The notes under the pieces: model-generated | The model's input: only the letters and a program-made list of their open reading frames with translations | Told to the model about the DNA's origin: nothing | Database searches by the model: none | Position numbers and translations under genes: made by a program | Shown here: in pieces, positions 31,842 through 43,193 of the stretch | Layout: each line of letters begins with the position of its first letter | How positions within the stretch are numbered: position 1 is the first letter of the stretch | NCBI GenBank assembly: GCA_010356995.1 | Contig: ML996689.1 | Coordinates: 833,228 to 897,227, forward strand | Length of the DNA stretch: 64,000 bases | Reading direction: 5' to 3' | Source: Trichodelitschia bisporula | Lineage: Eukaryota; Ascomycota; Dothideomycetes; Phaeotrichales; Phaeotrichaceae

Positions 31842-32042
31842 TCAACCTGCCCGCTCGGGCGTATCAACAGCCAAATCCTGTTGCGTGTCGTCCATGCCCT
31901 TCTCCACATCGCCAACCACCATCCAAAACACCAGCGACCCAAGGAAAAGAGAATAAACACTAGACGGGGGCGAATAAAGCCCCCTCCAGGTAGCAGCAAC
32001 ACCAGCACCAAGCCGTGTGCGCATGTTCAAGCGCCGTCGCAT
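31842..32042 (-). CDS. Possible 66-residue membrane protein
   Basis: A short frame starts MRRRLNMRTRLGAGVAATWRG, basic and amphipathic, followed by one hydrophobic segment (VYSLFLGSLVFWMVVG) and an acidic tail (DVEKGMDDTQQDLAVDTPERAG, split by no stop). Basic N-terminus, one membrane segment and acidic C-terminus are typical of small mitochondrial or ER membrane proteins. An intron could follow at GCA-GGTTGAG near the end. No homologue is recognised, and the frame may be chance. Confidence 0.35.
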   Translation of the reverse strand: MRRRLNMRTRLGAGVAATWRGLYSPPSSVYSLFLGSLVFWMVVGDVEKGMDDTQQDLAVDTPERAG

Positions 32043-32443
32043 GAGACCAGCCCCGTATCCAAGACCAAAAGGAAACCAGAAAACCAAGGAAAAGTACGTT
32101 CAAAGGAAATATGCATGCGAGTTTTTCGGGTATGAGACTATGATGTCGGTATTAAGGAGAGTGTGTCTCTGGAAAGGAGTGTCGAGTTGGAAGTAGATGT
32201 GATAGAGCAGCCGGCATTTATCCTGCTCTTTCATTCATAGCCATGGTATTTGCTTCATGGCGTTTTCCCGACCTGCCTCATTTCATGCCGCGCCACGTCG
32301 CCACGTGTTTCTGCAGCCGTACTTAGTATGCTCCTTAGAGCATAATCGTCACATGGACAAAGGCGAGGTCCCGTAGTAGAATCTTCATTCCCAGGCGCAC
32401 TGGCCATCGATTCCACTGAACGTCGTCAACATCGCAAGCCCGT

Positions 32444-35400
32444 TCATAGCACATCAAAAATGTTCCTCGTGATCGGACTGATACCGTGCTGCGCCGGACT
32501 GCGCGGATCCACAGCCTTCATCGTCGGCGTGAGCGGTGCCTCAGGGACCGGCGGTGGCTTGTCAACCAGAATTTCCTTGTCGGCCAGCAGCTCCTTGAAC
32601 GGGTTGTCCGTGAATTCTGTCGCGCGTGGGGACATCGCGTCCATATCATCGCCAAAGCGGTAGGGTGAGTGCGGTTGCGGGAGCTTGGCGGCAATTTCGT
32701 CCTGGAGCTGGTGGAGCTTGATACGCTCTTGGAGGTTGGGCGAGCTGAATTTCGTCTTGAGACCGCGCCGAGGCGGGATCCTCAGGGTATCAACGGGACC
32801 GAGAGAGTCTATGCGCGGAAATTCGGTGGACGTAGGAGACTTGAGTGGGAAGAGGGTGTCGATAGTGATGGCAGGTTTGCTCACTGCATCGATTGAAGCA
32901 GATGGGATGGCCGGTGGAGGACGAGCGGGAGGGGCAGGCGCAGCTGCAAAGGCGCTTGCGAACGGGTTCTTGGGGAACTCGGTCTGAATTGGGGAGAGGA
33001 TGCCAAAGGTGTCGTCCGACTCAACCTCCGGCGCGGGCACCACGGGAGCCATGTGGAATTCTTCCGCGCGGGGGCTGACCGTAGATGGAAGTAGGGAATC
33101 CTGCATTGTAATATCGGAATCTTCCTCCGTTCGTAGTGGGAACTGGGGGAACTCGGTCCGAATTGGGGAGAGGATGCCAAAGGTGTCGTCCGACTCAACT
33201 TCCGGCGCGGGCACCACGGCAGCCATGTGGAATTCTTCCGCGCGGGGGCTGACCGTGGATGGAAGTAGGGAATCCTGCATCGTAATGTCGGAATCTTCCT
33301 CCGTTCGCAGCAGGAGCTGGCGGGAAAAGTTTGGCGGTTTCCGTTGCTGTGACGGAGCTCTCCGGACTTCAGGCAGAGCACCGAAGCTGATAATTGGCGC
33401 GGGTCTGATGGGCGCTTGCGGCGTCTGAAGCACTGTAAGCATCGGGACGATATGACCTTTGGGATCCACATATGGTGTGCCCGACATCAGAGAAACGGAT
33501 TCCAAAGTCAGCTCGCTCGGTGACTGTACTGAGTCCCAAGAACGACGCGATAGCGGCTCAAACGAGAAGTCCACGGTCTCCTTTGGACTAACCGTGAATG
33601 GCCCGACGCTGCTCCCTCTCGTCCGGTTCGAGGGTGCCTCCCGTTCTGGCGGGAGAGGTGCCGTACGGGGCGTTTGCGGGCCGGATCCGGGGTCAGCGAC
33701 CAGAGGGCTTGAAGGCGATGCAGGAGAGAGAGCGTGCTGCGTCCGGGGCATCTTGTAGGGAAGGCCGGAGTCGCGCGGCCTGCGCATCAGCGAATTCCGG
33801 AACTCTTGCAGCTGCATGATGAGATTCATGTTCGGCCCGATCCACTTGCTTCGCTTCTTGACCGCGTCATACGCCTCTTGAACCGATATGCCCGGGTTCT
33901 TATAGAGCCCGTACGCCACTATTAAGCTGGCAGAACGGCTTACACCGCACTGACAGTGGACCAGCACCCGCTTTCCTCTTGAAACCCGCTCGTCAATCAG
34001 CTTCACCAACCGGTGCAAATCGGGCACAATGTCGGTGTTATGTTCCCATGGGATGTGGATATATTCTGGACGCCTGGGAGCGGTTCGCAGAAATTGCAAC
34101 TCCGCCGGTTGCGGGGAGATGGGCGTGGCCTTAGGCGTGTCGGGTGAGCATTCACCCTCAGAGTCGCTTGCGCCGAAGGTGGAGAGCGGAACAAAGACAC
34201 GCGAAAACGCCTTGATGTCCGCCTTTTCTGCAGCAGGTCCCACAAACGGGTTCCGAACCTCGCTGGCCACGTTCAAGATGACGTCGTACTGAGCGGCAAC
34301 CTCGAGACTCGGCTCATAATACAGGTCGATTCCCGACTCGTATATCCTGATAGGGCCGTTGGGGTAGCTTTCGGGCTTCTCTTCTCGCGACTGTGGCACA
34401 TCAAAATTAGGCTCCGGCTCCTCCTCTTCATCCTCGATGGGGATATCGACAAATCCCCGCGGTGTAGCGCGGTTGCGCACCGTAGGAAGTGTCATGCCGC
34501 CGACGGGACCGGACGACGGCGTGTAGAGCGGAAGAGACGGGGATGACTGGAAGTGCCGGAGTGCATTAGGGCGAGTGATTGACGGCGTTGGCGGCACGCC
34601 TATTCTGCAAGCGTTGCCATTAGCGGGAGTGATTATGCTCAGACCGACGGTCGCCAGCTTTCGCCGCGGGGGAGTTGGCGGCTTCACAAAGGTAGGTGAC
34701 GAGGGCGCGGACGTGCGTGCCGACTGCTCTGGAGGCGCGAAGGGGGCAGATGCAACAGCGCGGCCTGAATACGCTGTGCTCGTAGTATTCACGGCCAGAT
34801 TCTTAAGGTTGCGTGCCTTCTTGGCTGGGGTTGCCGGTCGTTGCAGCTCAAAGAAGGGCGTACGAGGCGGCTCCATGCCCATGCGTTCCGGCAGCTTGAA
34901 GCGGCCTGGGTCCATTGCATATGCCATCGAGTTGTTGCTGGAAGGAGTTTGCGGCGACGTGCCTGGTGACGGATCAGTCAGAGAGGACCCGTCGAGTGTG
35001 GAGACGGTAGTTGTAGGCGAAGACTCAGTGGAGTCGGAGGCTGAGGTCGAGGTACTGCCGCGAGGCTGGTGAAACACGGAGAAGCCAGCTGGAGCGTGCA
35101 TGGGGCTGTTGATGGGACTCAAGCCAAGCTCCGTCAGCGAAGAGTCGCCGTGGAAATCGTGCGGTCCATGGACGTTGGCGAGCTGTGCAAATTCTCGCCG
35201 TGTCGCATCCTCGTCAAACACTGACATGAACGAAGGCATAGGCGCCTGGAAAGTGCGTGGTCCTGTCTGAGTCTGCATGCTCGACACCCACTGTCCCGAT
35301 CGTCTAGCGCTCAGCTTGTCGACACTACTTCTACGGCGACGGACGGCGGCGCGGATGGATGCTTTGGACGGCGTTGGCGTGATGAGCTGGATGCTCGGAA

Positions 35401-35518
35401 GATAGAACTCGACCTTCTTCGGCGACGGAGTCGATGCGCAGTCGGCAGAGTCGTCTAAAATTAACGCCCTTTTACGGGTTGGACTGTCAGCCTCTCTCAA
35501 CATCGTGGTAGTGGTCAT
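32444..35518 (-). CDS. Dual-specificity protein phosphatase (MAPK phosphatase type)
   Basis: The intronless gene encodes 1024 residues from MTTTTMLREADSP. A long disordered N-terminal half, rich in Ser/Thr-Pro sites, precedes the catalytic domain at about residues 400-560. It has the signature HCQCGVSRSAS (nucleophile Cys522, Arg528), followed by LIVAYGLYK and the typical domain end (GPNMNLIMQLQEF). The domain resembles Msg5-like phosphatases that inactivate MAP kinases of the wall-integrity and pheromone pathways; the substrate here is inferred. The C-terminal part carries two almost identical 58-residue blocks. Upstream codons stay open for 73 residues but read as 5' leader (Pro/Ser-rich, no family similarity), so I use Met at 35518. 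The purine-rich leader extends to about 35750. Confidence 0.88.
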   Translation of the reverse strand: MTTTTMLREADSPTRKRALILDDSADCASTPSPKKVEFYLPSIQLITPTPSKASIRAAVRRRRSSVDKLSARRSGQWVSSMQTQTGPRTFQAPMPSFMSVFDEDATRREFAQLANVHGPHDFHGDSSLTELGLSPINSPMHAPAGFSVFHQPRGSTSTSASDSTESSPTTTVSTLDGSSLTDPSPGTSPQTPSSNNSMAYAMDPGRFKLPERMGMEPPRTPFFELQRPATPAKKARNLKNLAVNTTSTAYSGRAVASAPFAPPEQSARTSAPSSPTFVKPPTPPRRKLATVGLSIITPANGNACRIGVPPTPSITRPNALRHFQSSPSLPLYTPSSGPVGGMTLPTVRNRATPRGFVDIPIEDEEEEPEPNFDVPQSREEKPESYPNGPIRIYESGIDLYYEPSLEVAAQYDVILNVASEVRNPFVGPAAEKADIKAFSRVFVPLSTFGASDSEGECSPDTPKATPISPQPAELQFLRTAPRRPEYIHIPWEHNTDIVPDLHRLVKLIDERVSRGKRVLVHCQCGVSRSASLIVAYGLYKNPGISVQEAYDAVKKRSKWIGPNMNLIMQLQEFRNSLMRRPRDSGLPYKMPRTQHALSPASPSSPLVADPGSGPQTPRTAPLPPEREAPSNRTRGSSVGPFTVSPKETVDFSFEPLSRRSWDSVQSPSELTLESVSLMSGTPYVDPKGHIVPMLTVLQTPQAPIRPAPIISFGALPEVRRAPSQQRKPPNFSRQLLLRTEEDSDITMQDSLLPSTVSPRAEEFHMAAVVPAPEVESDDTFGILSPIRTEFPQFPLRTEEDSDITMQDSLLPSTVSPRAEEFHMAPVVPAPEVESDDTFGILSPIQTEFPKNPFASAFAAAPAPPARPPPAIPSASIDAVSKPAITIDTLFPLKSPTSTEFPRIDSLGPVDTLRIPPRRGLKTKFSSPNLQERIKLHQLQDEIAAKLPQPHSPYRFGDDMDAMSPRATEFTDNPFKELLADKEILVDKPPPVPEAPLTPTMKAVDPRSPAQHGISPITRNIFDVL
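32975..33312. repeat. 174-bp in-frame tandem duplication in phosphatase gene
   Basis: Copies start at 32975 and 33149, a period of 174 bp (58 codons). Each encodes RTEEDSDITMQDSLLPSTV, then SPRAEEFHMA and VVPAPEVESDDTFGILSPI. They differ at only a few bases, so the duplication is young and preserved the frame. Confidence 0.92.
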
Positions 35519-38500
35519 ATTCGAATGGTATAGGAATCGGAGGAGAAGGTGAGGGTGAGGTGATGGTGGGGGAGGCGGGGAGGGGGGAGAAGTGCGCGAT
35601 GGGCACTGGAGATCGCGAACCACCTGCCACGAGCGCAGAGTCGCGAACAAACAGAATATACGATCAAACGGAGAAAAGGTTAGGTGAGATGGGAGGGGAG
35701 GGGTGTGCGGTGGGCAATAGAGAGTAATGTAAAGCAATCATTCTGGTGTGCGGCACCTTGTAGCAAGGGCTGTGCTAACGTCGCAGGCGAAACGCGACAA
35801 GCAACAGGTGCGGAAATGGGCTCATGCTTTTCGACTTGTGCGCATCGTCAAGGAAAGGATTGGCGGAAATGCGACTCACCGAAAGGAAGTAACAATTGGA
35901 CAAAATGTCTGGAGGTGCGTTGAAACGGGTTGCAAGAAGCCAGCTTGCGGGCGCTTAAAGAGCGACTGACAGGACGCTGTGATGCGCCTGCGGGATGTGG
36001 GTTGGCGCGTCGAAGGATTGCGACGAAGCGGCAGAAGAGACGAACGCAGTGAGTACAAACAAATGCCGTCAACGGCAGAAAAGTTGTGATTATGTTGCAA
36101 AGACTTGAGATAGGTGGTAAAGGGTGAGAAGAGAGTTATCGAGAGGGGAGAAGGTTGAGGATGAAGAGGAGAAAATGGAGAAAGAGAGGAGGTTGGAGGC
36201 GGGGGAGAGAAAAGAAGGGTGTGTAGGTTGATGAAGGTTGGATAGGGTTTGGATAGGATAGGTTGTTGGGGGGGGGGGAAGGAAGAGAGGAGAGATGGAG
36301 GGGCCGGGGAATAGAAAATAGGCAAGGGACTGTGCAGCAAAGCAGTCTATCCACAAGGATTCCCCCCAAGGTTCAACTAACAAACTAGTTCGGTAGAAAA
36401 AAATAGAGTTGAAGGGCGAGAGAGAGGAGAAGGCGATCAAAGAACAAGTGGAGGTGCAGAAGCGCGTGAGATGATACAACTAGGCACACCATACGAGGGG
36501 GAATGAGATCAGCCACAGTTGTGTGCTATGTCGGGAAACGTCCCTTAGTCAAGGACTTCGGAAAGACTTGTGTATATCTGTCTCTCTCTCCCTTCTTCTC
36601 GCTCACTCACAGCCAAAACGCCGTCAATGATCAAAAGCAGCTCAAAGAATCGATTTGATGGACAACTGAAAAAGCCTGTACAGCAGAGAGGCGAGCTGCG
36701 AGCGACTTCGCAGGGTTCTCTTTCAACCACCAGCGCCTGCAAAAAAGGGCCGTGAGGCTTTCTGTTCGTCAGTTCGCTCGTCTCTTGTCGCTACGGTAGA
36801 GTCGCAAGGCGCAACTCTAATTTTGGCATCCACCGTGGAGAGGCCGAGGGCGCTAGTGCGCCACCAGCGGCAAGTATTTCCACTGGCTCATCTCGGCCCG
36901 CTGAGTGGACAGATCCAACCCCACGCCTGCATCTCACGTGGAGCGAGGGAATGAGGAGGGAGTGGTGGGGCGGATCACGGATGCCAGACCTCCAGATCTT
37001 TTGCTCTATTTCTTTCTGCTGTCCCGGCAAGTGGGGGAGACGAAGGGGAAGTTTGCGGAGTACGGAAGTAGATAGATATGTTGCTGTTGTCGTCATGTCT
37101 TTGGTTCTTTGTTCAAACGTGCCTTACCACGACAACCGTTTGTGCACCCGCAGCAAACGCTCGCCACCCTCCCCCCCCCAATATTCTGCGCACAATGCCT
37201 TCTTCTCCCCTTCGAGTCTCTTCTCATTTCTGCCAAAATGCCCCAGCTGCAGCCCATGCATCCCACTAGTTTCCTTTGCCGAGAACCCGCAGCTCAACCT
37301 GTCGCAAAGCACTCAGCGCGCTCCCCGTAATCGCCGAGCCGCCGACTTTTGCTCATAAGTCTGCCTTGAGTACGGATACACCCCGTCAGTGAGGCTTGAC
37401 GGGTTTTAACATCATCTTGCTCTCTCTCTGGTGAACCATACTCAACTGGCGCGCGGCGCCTTGTGGAATCGCCGCTTCCAGTCCGAGACGCCGGATGCCC
37501 TACGCCAAGCCCCAGCCCCTTCCCGTCCCAAGCCCGGCGCCTCCATCGCGTTCAGCCGCCCTCCATCGAGCGGCTCCGTAGAATCGTCTCCCGGCTTTAT
37601 CGTCTTGGATGAGGCCCTTCCAGAACCTTTTCTATCCTAAGTAGAAATACTGAAAAAGCAGGCATAGATTGGTGACATACTCCTACGGTAACGAAAAGTC
37701 TTGACGGCATTTCCTAGATGATCTGTTGCTTCGCCGTTCCAGCTTATCCCGACTGGAAGTGGCGTCTGAAAAGCCGAAGCTAGGAGAACTTCAGACTCTC
37801 TATGTTCCAACATCATGGGATGAGTTATTTCACGAAAGCATATCCTCGAGGATCAGTGCTCTCATTGACATGTGTTCGCCTACCAGCTTGGCCTAACATG
37901 ACAATAAATCCATTCGGTGGAGATGCTCTAAGTTCAAATACTGTGTCGGAACCATAATGACGATGGCTGCAGTCGTCCGAATCCAGGAAGTGTGGGAAGT
38001 CAGCTTTCCGAAGAGAGACAAAATTGTATCTTGTCACTGAACCGCAAAGGCCCATGAAAGTGTAGCCCATGATTCTGCACTGGCGGAACCATACTCCGGC
38101 AGCGGAATTTAACTTGTTCCTTCCAGGCCCCGAAAACGATTATTGGACTTAGGTCTTCGAAGAAATACATCGAAGTTTCAACGGCGGCTTCGGGTCAAAG
38201 AGGGATGTCGATTCCTTTGGGTTTGGGCTGAAGCGAGGTGACAATTTTTTTATCGGCTTCGGGCTGCTAGGAAACAGACTTGGCTTCGTTCTCGAGGCAG
38301 GCGACTTTGCAGCTTGTTGGGGAGGTTCCGACAGTACATAAGGAGTGCATGTCATTTTGGATCTGCCAGAGGTCAGCAACCATCATCAACGACATATATG
38401 TACGTTGATCACTTACCCTAATCTTCATGACATCCCAAAAGGTATCAGGACTTCATGTACTCTGAGGCTTGTCTCAATCGAGTATACTCTGGTAGAGGCG

Positions 38501-39107
38501 TCGATGCACGTTAACGGCTGCTCATTGTGAGTGATGCGAAAAATGACCCATAGTTGCTAGAAAGTTGCACGACATGTACCCAGGCTACGGAGTAGTGAGC
38601 CATAGATTGCTTGTCATAGGGTTGTTTGTCCGTTGGATCAGCTCTTTGTGGGATTTTTGTTTCGGGGGCAAGTGCGACGGGTAATACTGGGTTGTAGAGT
38701 TTTACATTGACTGAGCGTCGAAGGAGCTGCGGAATTAGCGGATCAAAATTAGCGACGTCACCGTATCACGACCCCACGACGTATGTTAGGCGGACTCCGA
38801 CTCCGTCAGTCGGGACCACGAATACTGGAGGGCTCAGCAAAATTGCCACTTAGAGGCTAAAAAGGAATCCGAGCTTTTAAAGATGAGTTGTATGGCTGAC
38901 GATACAACCTTCCAAAGGGAGGTGCGAGGTGGCATATGAGATCGGAGGTCGTAGCCAATGCTTGGCAGCCTGGTGTTCATGAATGCCTGCGCCAAGAATT
39001 GTGGCCCTCAGGCAGCCCTCGCTAAGCGGTAAGCCCCACGCCAAAAATCCACAACTCCATTTCAACCTCACGACTCCCCCGACTTCACGACTAACAACAC
39101 AGCAACA
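35519..39107. other. Phosphatase leader and gene-poor spacer
   Basis: About 3.6 kb between the phosphatase start (-) and the L4 start (+). The first kilobase is purine-rich on the plus strand (CT-rich leader of the phosphatase), with a G run near 36270. A plus-strand frame at 37431-37640 (ARGALWNRRFQSETPDALRQ) looks somewhat coding, but I found no start or splice acceptor for it. No other gene is recognised. Confidence 0.4.
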
Positions 39108-40358
39108 ATGACGAGCCGTCCGGTTGTTACCATCATTGGTGCCGATGGCTCTGCCACGAACAAGACGCACCCGCTCCCCAATGTCTTCAAGGTGCCGATC
39201 CGCCCGGACATTGTCCAGTACGCACTTTTCCGCCCGGCAACAATTCACTGCTAACATGGCGAAGGACCGTCCACACCGGCATGGCCAAGAACAAGCGTCA
39301 GCCGTATGCCGTGAGCGAGAAGGCCGGTCACCAGACGTCCGCTGAGTCGTGGGGCACGGGTGCGTGGACATATGGACATTCATGGGCGCATTATTGAACA
39401 TTTGCAGGTCGTGCTGTTGCGCGTATCCCCCGTGTGTCCGGTGGTGGTACTCACCGTGCCGGTCAGGCTGCCTTCGGCAACATGTGCCGTTCCGGCCGCA
39501 TGTTTGCTCCTACGAAGGTGTGGCGCAAGTGGCATCAGAAGATCAACCTGGGCCAGAAGTGAGGCTCACATTCCTGTCGGCATTGGACTAGCTAACAAAA
39601 CCAGGCGCTTCGCTACGGCTTCGGCCATTGCTGCTTCGTCCAGCGCTGCGCTCCTCCTGGCTCGCGGCCATCGTGTTTCGACCGTCCCGGAAGTCCCGCT
39701 GGTCGTCTCCTCCTCTGCCTTCGGTGTTACCAAGACCTCCGCCGCCGTCGGCCTCCTCAAGGGCATTGGCGCCGGTGCCGACGTTGAGAAGGTCAAGGCC
39801 TCGCGCAAGCTCCGCGCTGGCAAGGGTAAGCTTCGTGGTCGCCGCCATCGCCAGCGCCGCGGTCCCCTGATCGTCTACAACCCGGACACGGACAACACTG
39901 ATATCGTCCGCGCTTTCCGCAACATCCCTGGTGTTGAGACGTCGTCGGTCTACAGCCTGAACCTGCTGCAGCTGGCGCCCGGTGGTCATCTGGGCCGCTT
40001 CATCGTCTGGACTTCGGCTGCCTTCGAGGCGCTCGACAAGATCTACGGATCGGAGACCGAGCCGTCTGCGCTGAAGAAGGACTTCCTCCTGCCTTCGGCC
40101 ATTGTCAAGCAGCCCGATATCGGCAAGCTGATCAACTCTTCCGAGATCCAGGCTGTCCTGCGCCCCGTGCGCGGCGGCGCCATCACAAAGCGCGGTGTGA
40201 CGATGAAGAAGAACCCGCTTGTCAACCGGCAAGTGCTGCTGCGTCTGAACCCGTACGCGGCTCAGTACTCCAAGGCGAAGCTTGGACAGACCAAGCTGAA
40301 CGAGGGCAAGCCTAAGCCGACGGGCGAGGAGTTCTCCAAGCTGGTGGCTGAGGCGTAG
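39108..40358 (+). CDS. RPL4: 60S ribosomal protein L4 (uL4)
   Basis: uL4 is a large-subunit protein that lines the peptide exit tunnel. Exons 39108-39217, 39265-39359, 39408-39558 and 39605-40358 give 369 residues. The start is [14 protein letters not shown]. Family motifs are clear: [44 protein letters not shown] (split over two introns), [17 protein letters not shown], the tunnel-loop region and FVAS-like RHR of [15 protein letters not shown], and a Lys-rich C-terminus as in eukaryotic L4. All introns are short (45-48 nt), close to the 5' end, as usual for fungal ribosomal genes, and have GT-AG ends. The gene is complete and the codon use is strongly biased, as for highly expressed genes. 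Confidence 0.97.
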
Positions 40359-41218
40359 GTGTGCTGCTTGTTCTTTGCGGGTATGTCGGTATGATAGGTA
40401 CCAGTCAATGAAATCAAGCCGCCTGGATGGGGTGCATTGATAACATTGTTTCTGAACATGTGAACTGCATGTGACTAAATGATTCCATGGCTTGATCCAG
40501 CTGCAAGTATAACGATCTGGCATATTTGAGAAGTGGCAGCCTGTCTAAGGGTTGCATCGGCTCGCATACTGACATCTTGAGGCTGTCCTTTGACCACGCC
40601 TGACGGGTTATGAGCGTAACTTTAAAAAAAGAAAAACTGTTGGTTTTGATACTCCAGGCTTACAAAACCGCATCGCCGCCTTACAGAAGGCTATTAAGCC
40701 GTGTCTCTTTCCGGAGAAGGGCCATTAGCTCGCAGCACATAACCGATATGTTCAAGTCTACGAGCGACGAGTATCCATAATTGGCATACTCTCCAGTTCT
40801 GAACGACGGTACATGCAGAATTGGCAAAGATATATGCTAACCTTGCTCAGGGCCCCGGCAGTCAACACTACACAACCATCTATCGGAAACACGCCTCCAA
40901 AACCACTAGGGTGCTTAAGCACCGGAGTCCTCCCCGACCCGTACGAACCGGACAGCAGTCAGCGTCAAGCCTCAGCCCGTGCCCGCACCCCCATTCAAAC
41001 CGCAATATACCCGTTGAACCTGCCCCCGGCACCCCGTTCCCAGCCTAGTCCCAAGGGATACAGACAGCTGTGTCCCCCAAAACGAGAACGAAAGAGAGTA
41101 CCCGCGACCCGCGTCGCTTCATCTCCGGCCTCGCCACCATGCGATATAGCCACTGCGTGCCCGCCGTATGGCTCGCTGGCATCGCTCGCATCACTCTTTT
41201 ACTGCCATAGACTTAGCC
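40359..41218. other. Intergenic region upstream of cutinase
   Basis: The L4 terminator and the cutinase promoter lie in these 860 bp. A 160-codon plus-strand frame (40813-41295) overlaps the cutinase start in another frame and is not credible. Confidence 0.45.
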
Positions 41219-42032
41219 ATGCGTCTTACGGCTGTTCTCCTCTTTGTGTCTGCTGCGCTTGCGGTGCCTGCGCAGAAGGCTTGTTCGCCGGTTGAGCTCA
41301 TATGGGGTGCGCGTCGTCCGTTTCGTTGGAGTTGTGGCTAACGAGGATAGCGCGTGCGACGACTGAAGCTGCGGGCTTGGGCATTGTCGGCGCCCCGCTG
41401 GTTAAGGCGACGCAGCGCCTCATTCCTGGGTTCACGTACTACGCCGTCAAGTACCCGGCCGACATGAGCAGTTCGAGTCCCGACAAGGGTGTTGCCGATA
41501 TGCTAAACCGGATCAATGGGCAGGCGACGGCGTGTCCGCAGCAGAAGTATGTGCCCTGGTATTGCAAAGTAGAGGGTGGGAAGTGAGACTGACGGTCTAG
41601 GTTCGTGCTTGGGGGTTACTCCCAGGGTGCTGTGGTGTGCCATCGCGCCGCGGTCAAGATGTCCAAGGATGTGCTCAGTCGCATCATTGCTACTGCGACG
41701 TTTGGCGACGGCGGTCAGCAGGCGACGAAGGCGAAGCCGGTCTATGACAGTCCTGTTGGTCCCATCCCGCGCTGGCCGGATGAGCTGGATGGACGGATTA
41801 AGTTCAACTGCAACAAGGGCGATCTGGTGAGTCATGGTTGCTTTGGTATGCCTGCATATGCTGATGCGTATAGACATGTACTCCTGGTGGCACCTCTACA
41901 CTCGCTCACATGCAATACACTTCTGGGAAGTTCATCCCGGAGAGTGCGCAGTTCATTGCCGAGCAATGGAAGAAATTGGGCGGTGGTGGTGCGGGTGCTG
42001 CGGTCACGGCGAGGCATTTGGCCATCTCGTAG
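41219..42032 (+). CDS. Cutinase (secreted cutin/polyester hydrolase)
   Basis: A secreted serine esterase of the cutinase / acetylxylan esterase family. Exons 41219-41306, 41351-41546, 41601-41826 and 41874-42032 give 222 residues. The signal peptide is MRLTAVLLFVSAALAVPA. The conserved start of the fold is seen as LIWARATTEAAGLGIVG, where most members have RGTTE. The nucleophile elbow is GYSQG, the catalytic Asp lies in GDLTC, and the His in LAHMQY. Cysteines in KACSP, ATACPQQ, KFNCNKGD and TCTPGG fit the two family disulfides. Four short exons with GT-AG introns restore all motifs. The expected substrate is plant cutin, consistent with a plant-associated or saprotrophic lifestyle. Confidence 0.93.
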
Positions 42033-43193
42033 ACGTTTTAAGTATACATTACTTTGCTTCGTGTACCTATCTTTAACAACCCATTTGAAGCATGCGATGA
42101 AGGACTTCTTTTGACGGCCGGCAAACCTTCGGCAGCGTTGAAGCTGTCGGCGGTGGATTATATGGACCATCAGCAACGGAATCCCAAAGCACCAAAGTCT
42201 TGAGGATAACAACACCCAAACCTGCATTAAATCCTTCTTGAGTCCTAGCTCCCGCACATCACCGACACGCCCAATGCACCATAGTCACTCGAATTCCCAA
42301 AAGAGTCCGTATTGTTCATGGAGAAAGCGATATGCCTCGAAGAGTTAGAACGGGCGAAGTTATGGATTTTTAGGACTGTACCCGGCACAATGCAAATGTC
42401 CTCCTCGTCTCCTAGTCGAGCCATCACTCGGTGTGCCAGCAGTCGGTATGCCGTAAGGAGCAAGAGCATGTCCACAATGAATACTGTCAACCATCAGTAC
42501 TGGCCGTCGTCTTCTGATGCTCAGTCGCCATGAACTCCTTCTCAGCCCAAGTACTTTGCGAAATGGGCTGTAACCAGTTCATCAATGCATGAGACACACG
42601 ACTAGTTGCATCCGCATCCTTTCCATCAAGCTCTCTCGAAGATTAGGTTCGTCTGCTTGCAGACCCAGTGACCGACGTGAGCCTGACGGGCGCGGTAAGC
42701 GCACTAGGTTGTAGTTTTCCCATGCCAAAACGTAGGGAAGGTCACTTACGAGTTATGAGCACAAGGTTATTCATGACATGTGACGATCGTTGGTTCGAAT
42801 AATGAGAACTTCCTGAACGCAAGACGTCGGGGTTCAAGTGACCCTCCGGACTCCCCTCCCTAAAGACCGGAACCACCTCCACAGGCGTACCAAACAGCCC
42901 ATCTGGCCATGACGTTTACCCAGCAACTCAGGTGCTGCCCAGAGCATCAGAACTCACCATCAGCAACAAAGCCGGAAGGATCTTTGTCGTGCAATGTCCA
43001 TTGTCAGTTCCACGAGGCGCCAGAACACACCACTTTGTTCGTCGAACAACGTATTTATCCTCCCTCCATATCAAGAACACAATCTAGTACCTACCATAGC
43101 TCCCCTTCTCCACACTTGCCTCCGCTTTACACAAACACCTCCCCTTCCCTCCCGCCAAACGCCATCTCCACACCACACACCACCCCATACCCC
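42033..43193. other. Intergenic region
   Basis: About 1.2 kb with no gene recognised. The last 300 bp are C-rich and probably form the leader of the next gene. Confidence 0.4.

Noticed and set aside
37431-37640. Plus-strand frame reading ARGALWNRRFQSETPDALRQ
   Set aside because: It looks partly coding, but there is a stop shortly upstream, no ATG, and no acceptor AG between the stop and the frame.
42785-42845. GGTTCGAAT and GGGGTTCAAG resembling tRNA T-arms
   Set aside because: Neither is flanked by a cloverleaf; the stems do not pair.
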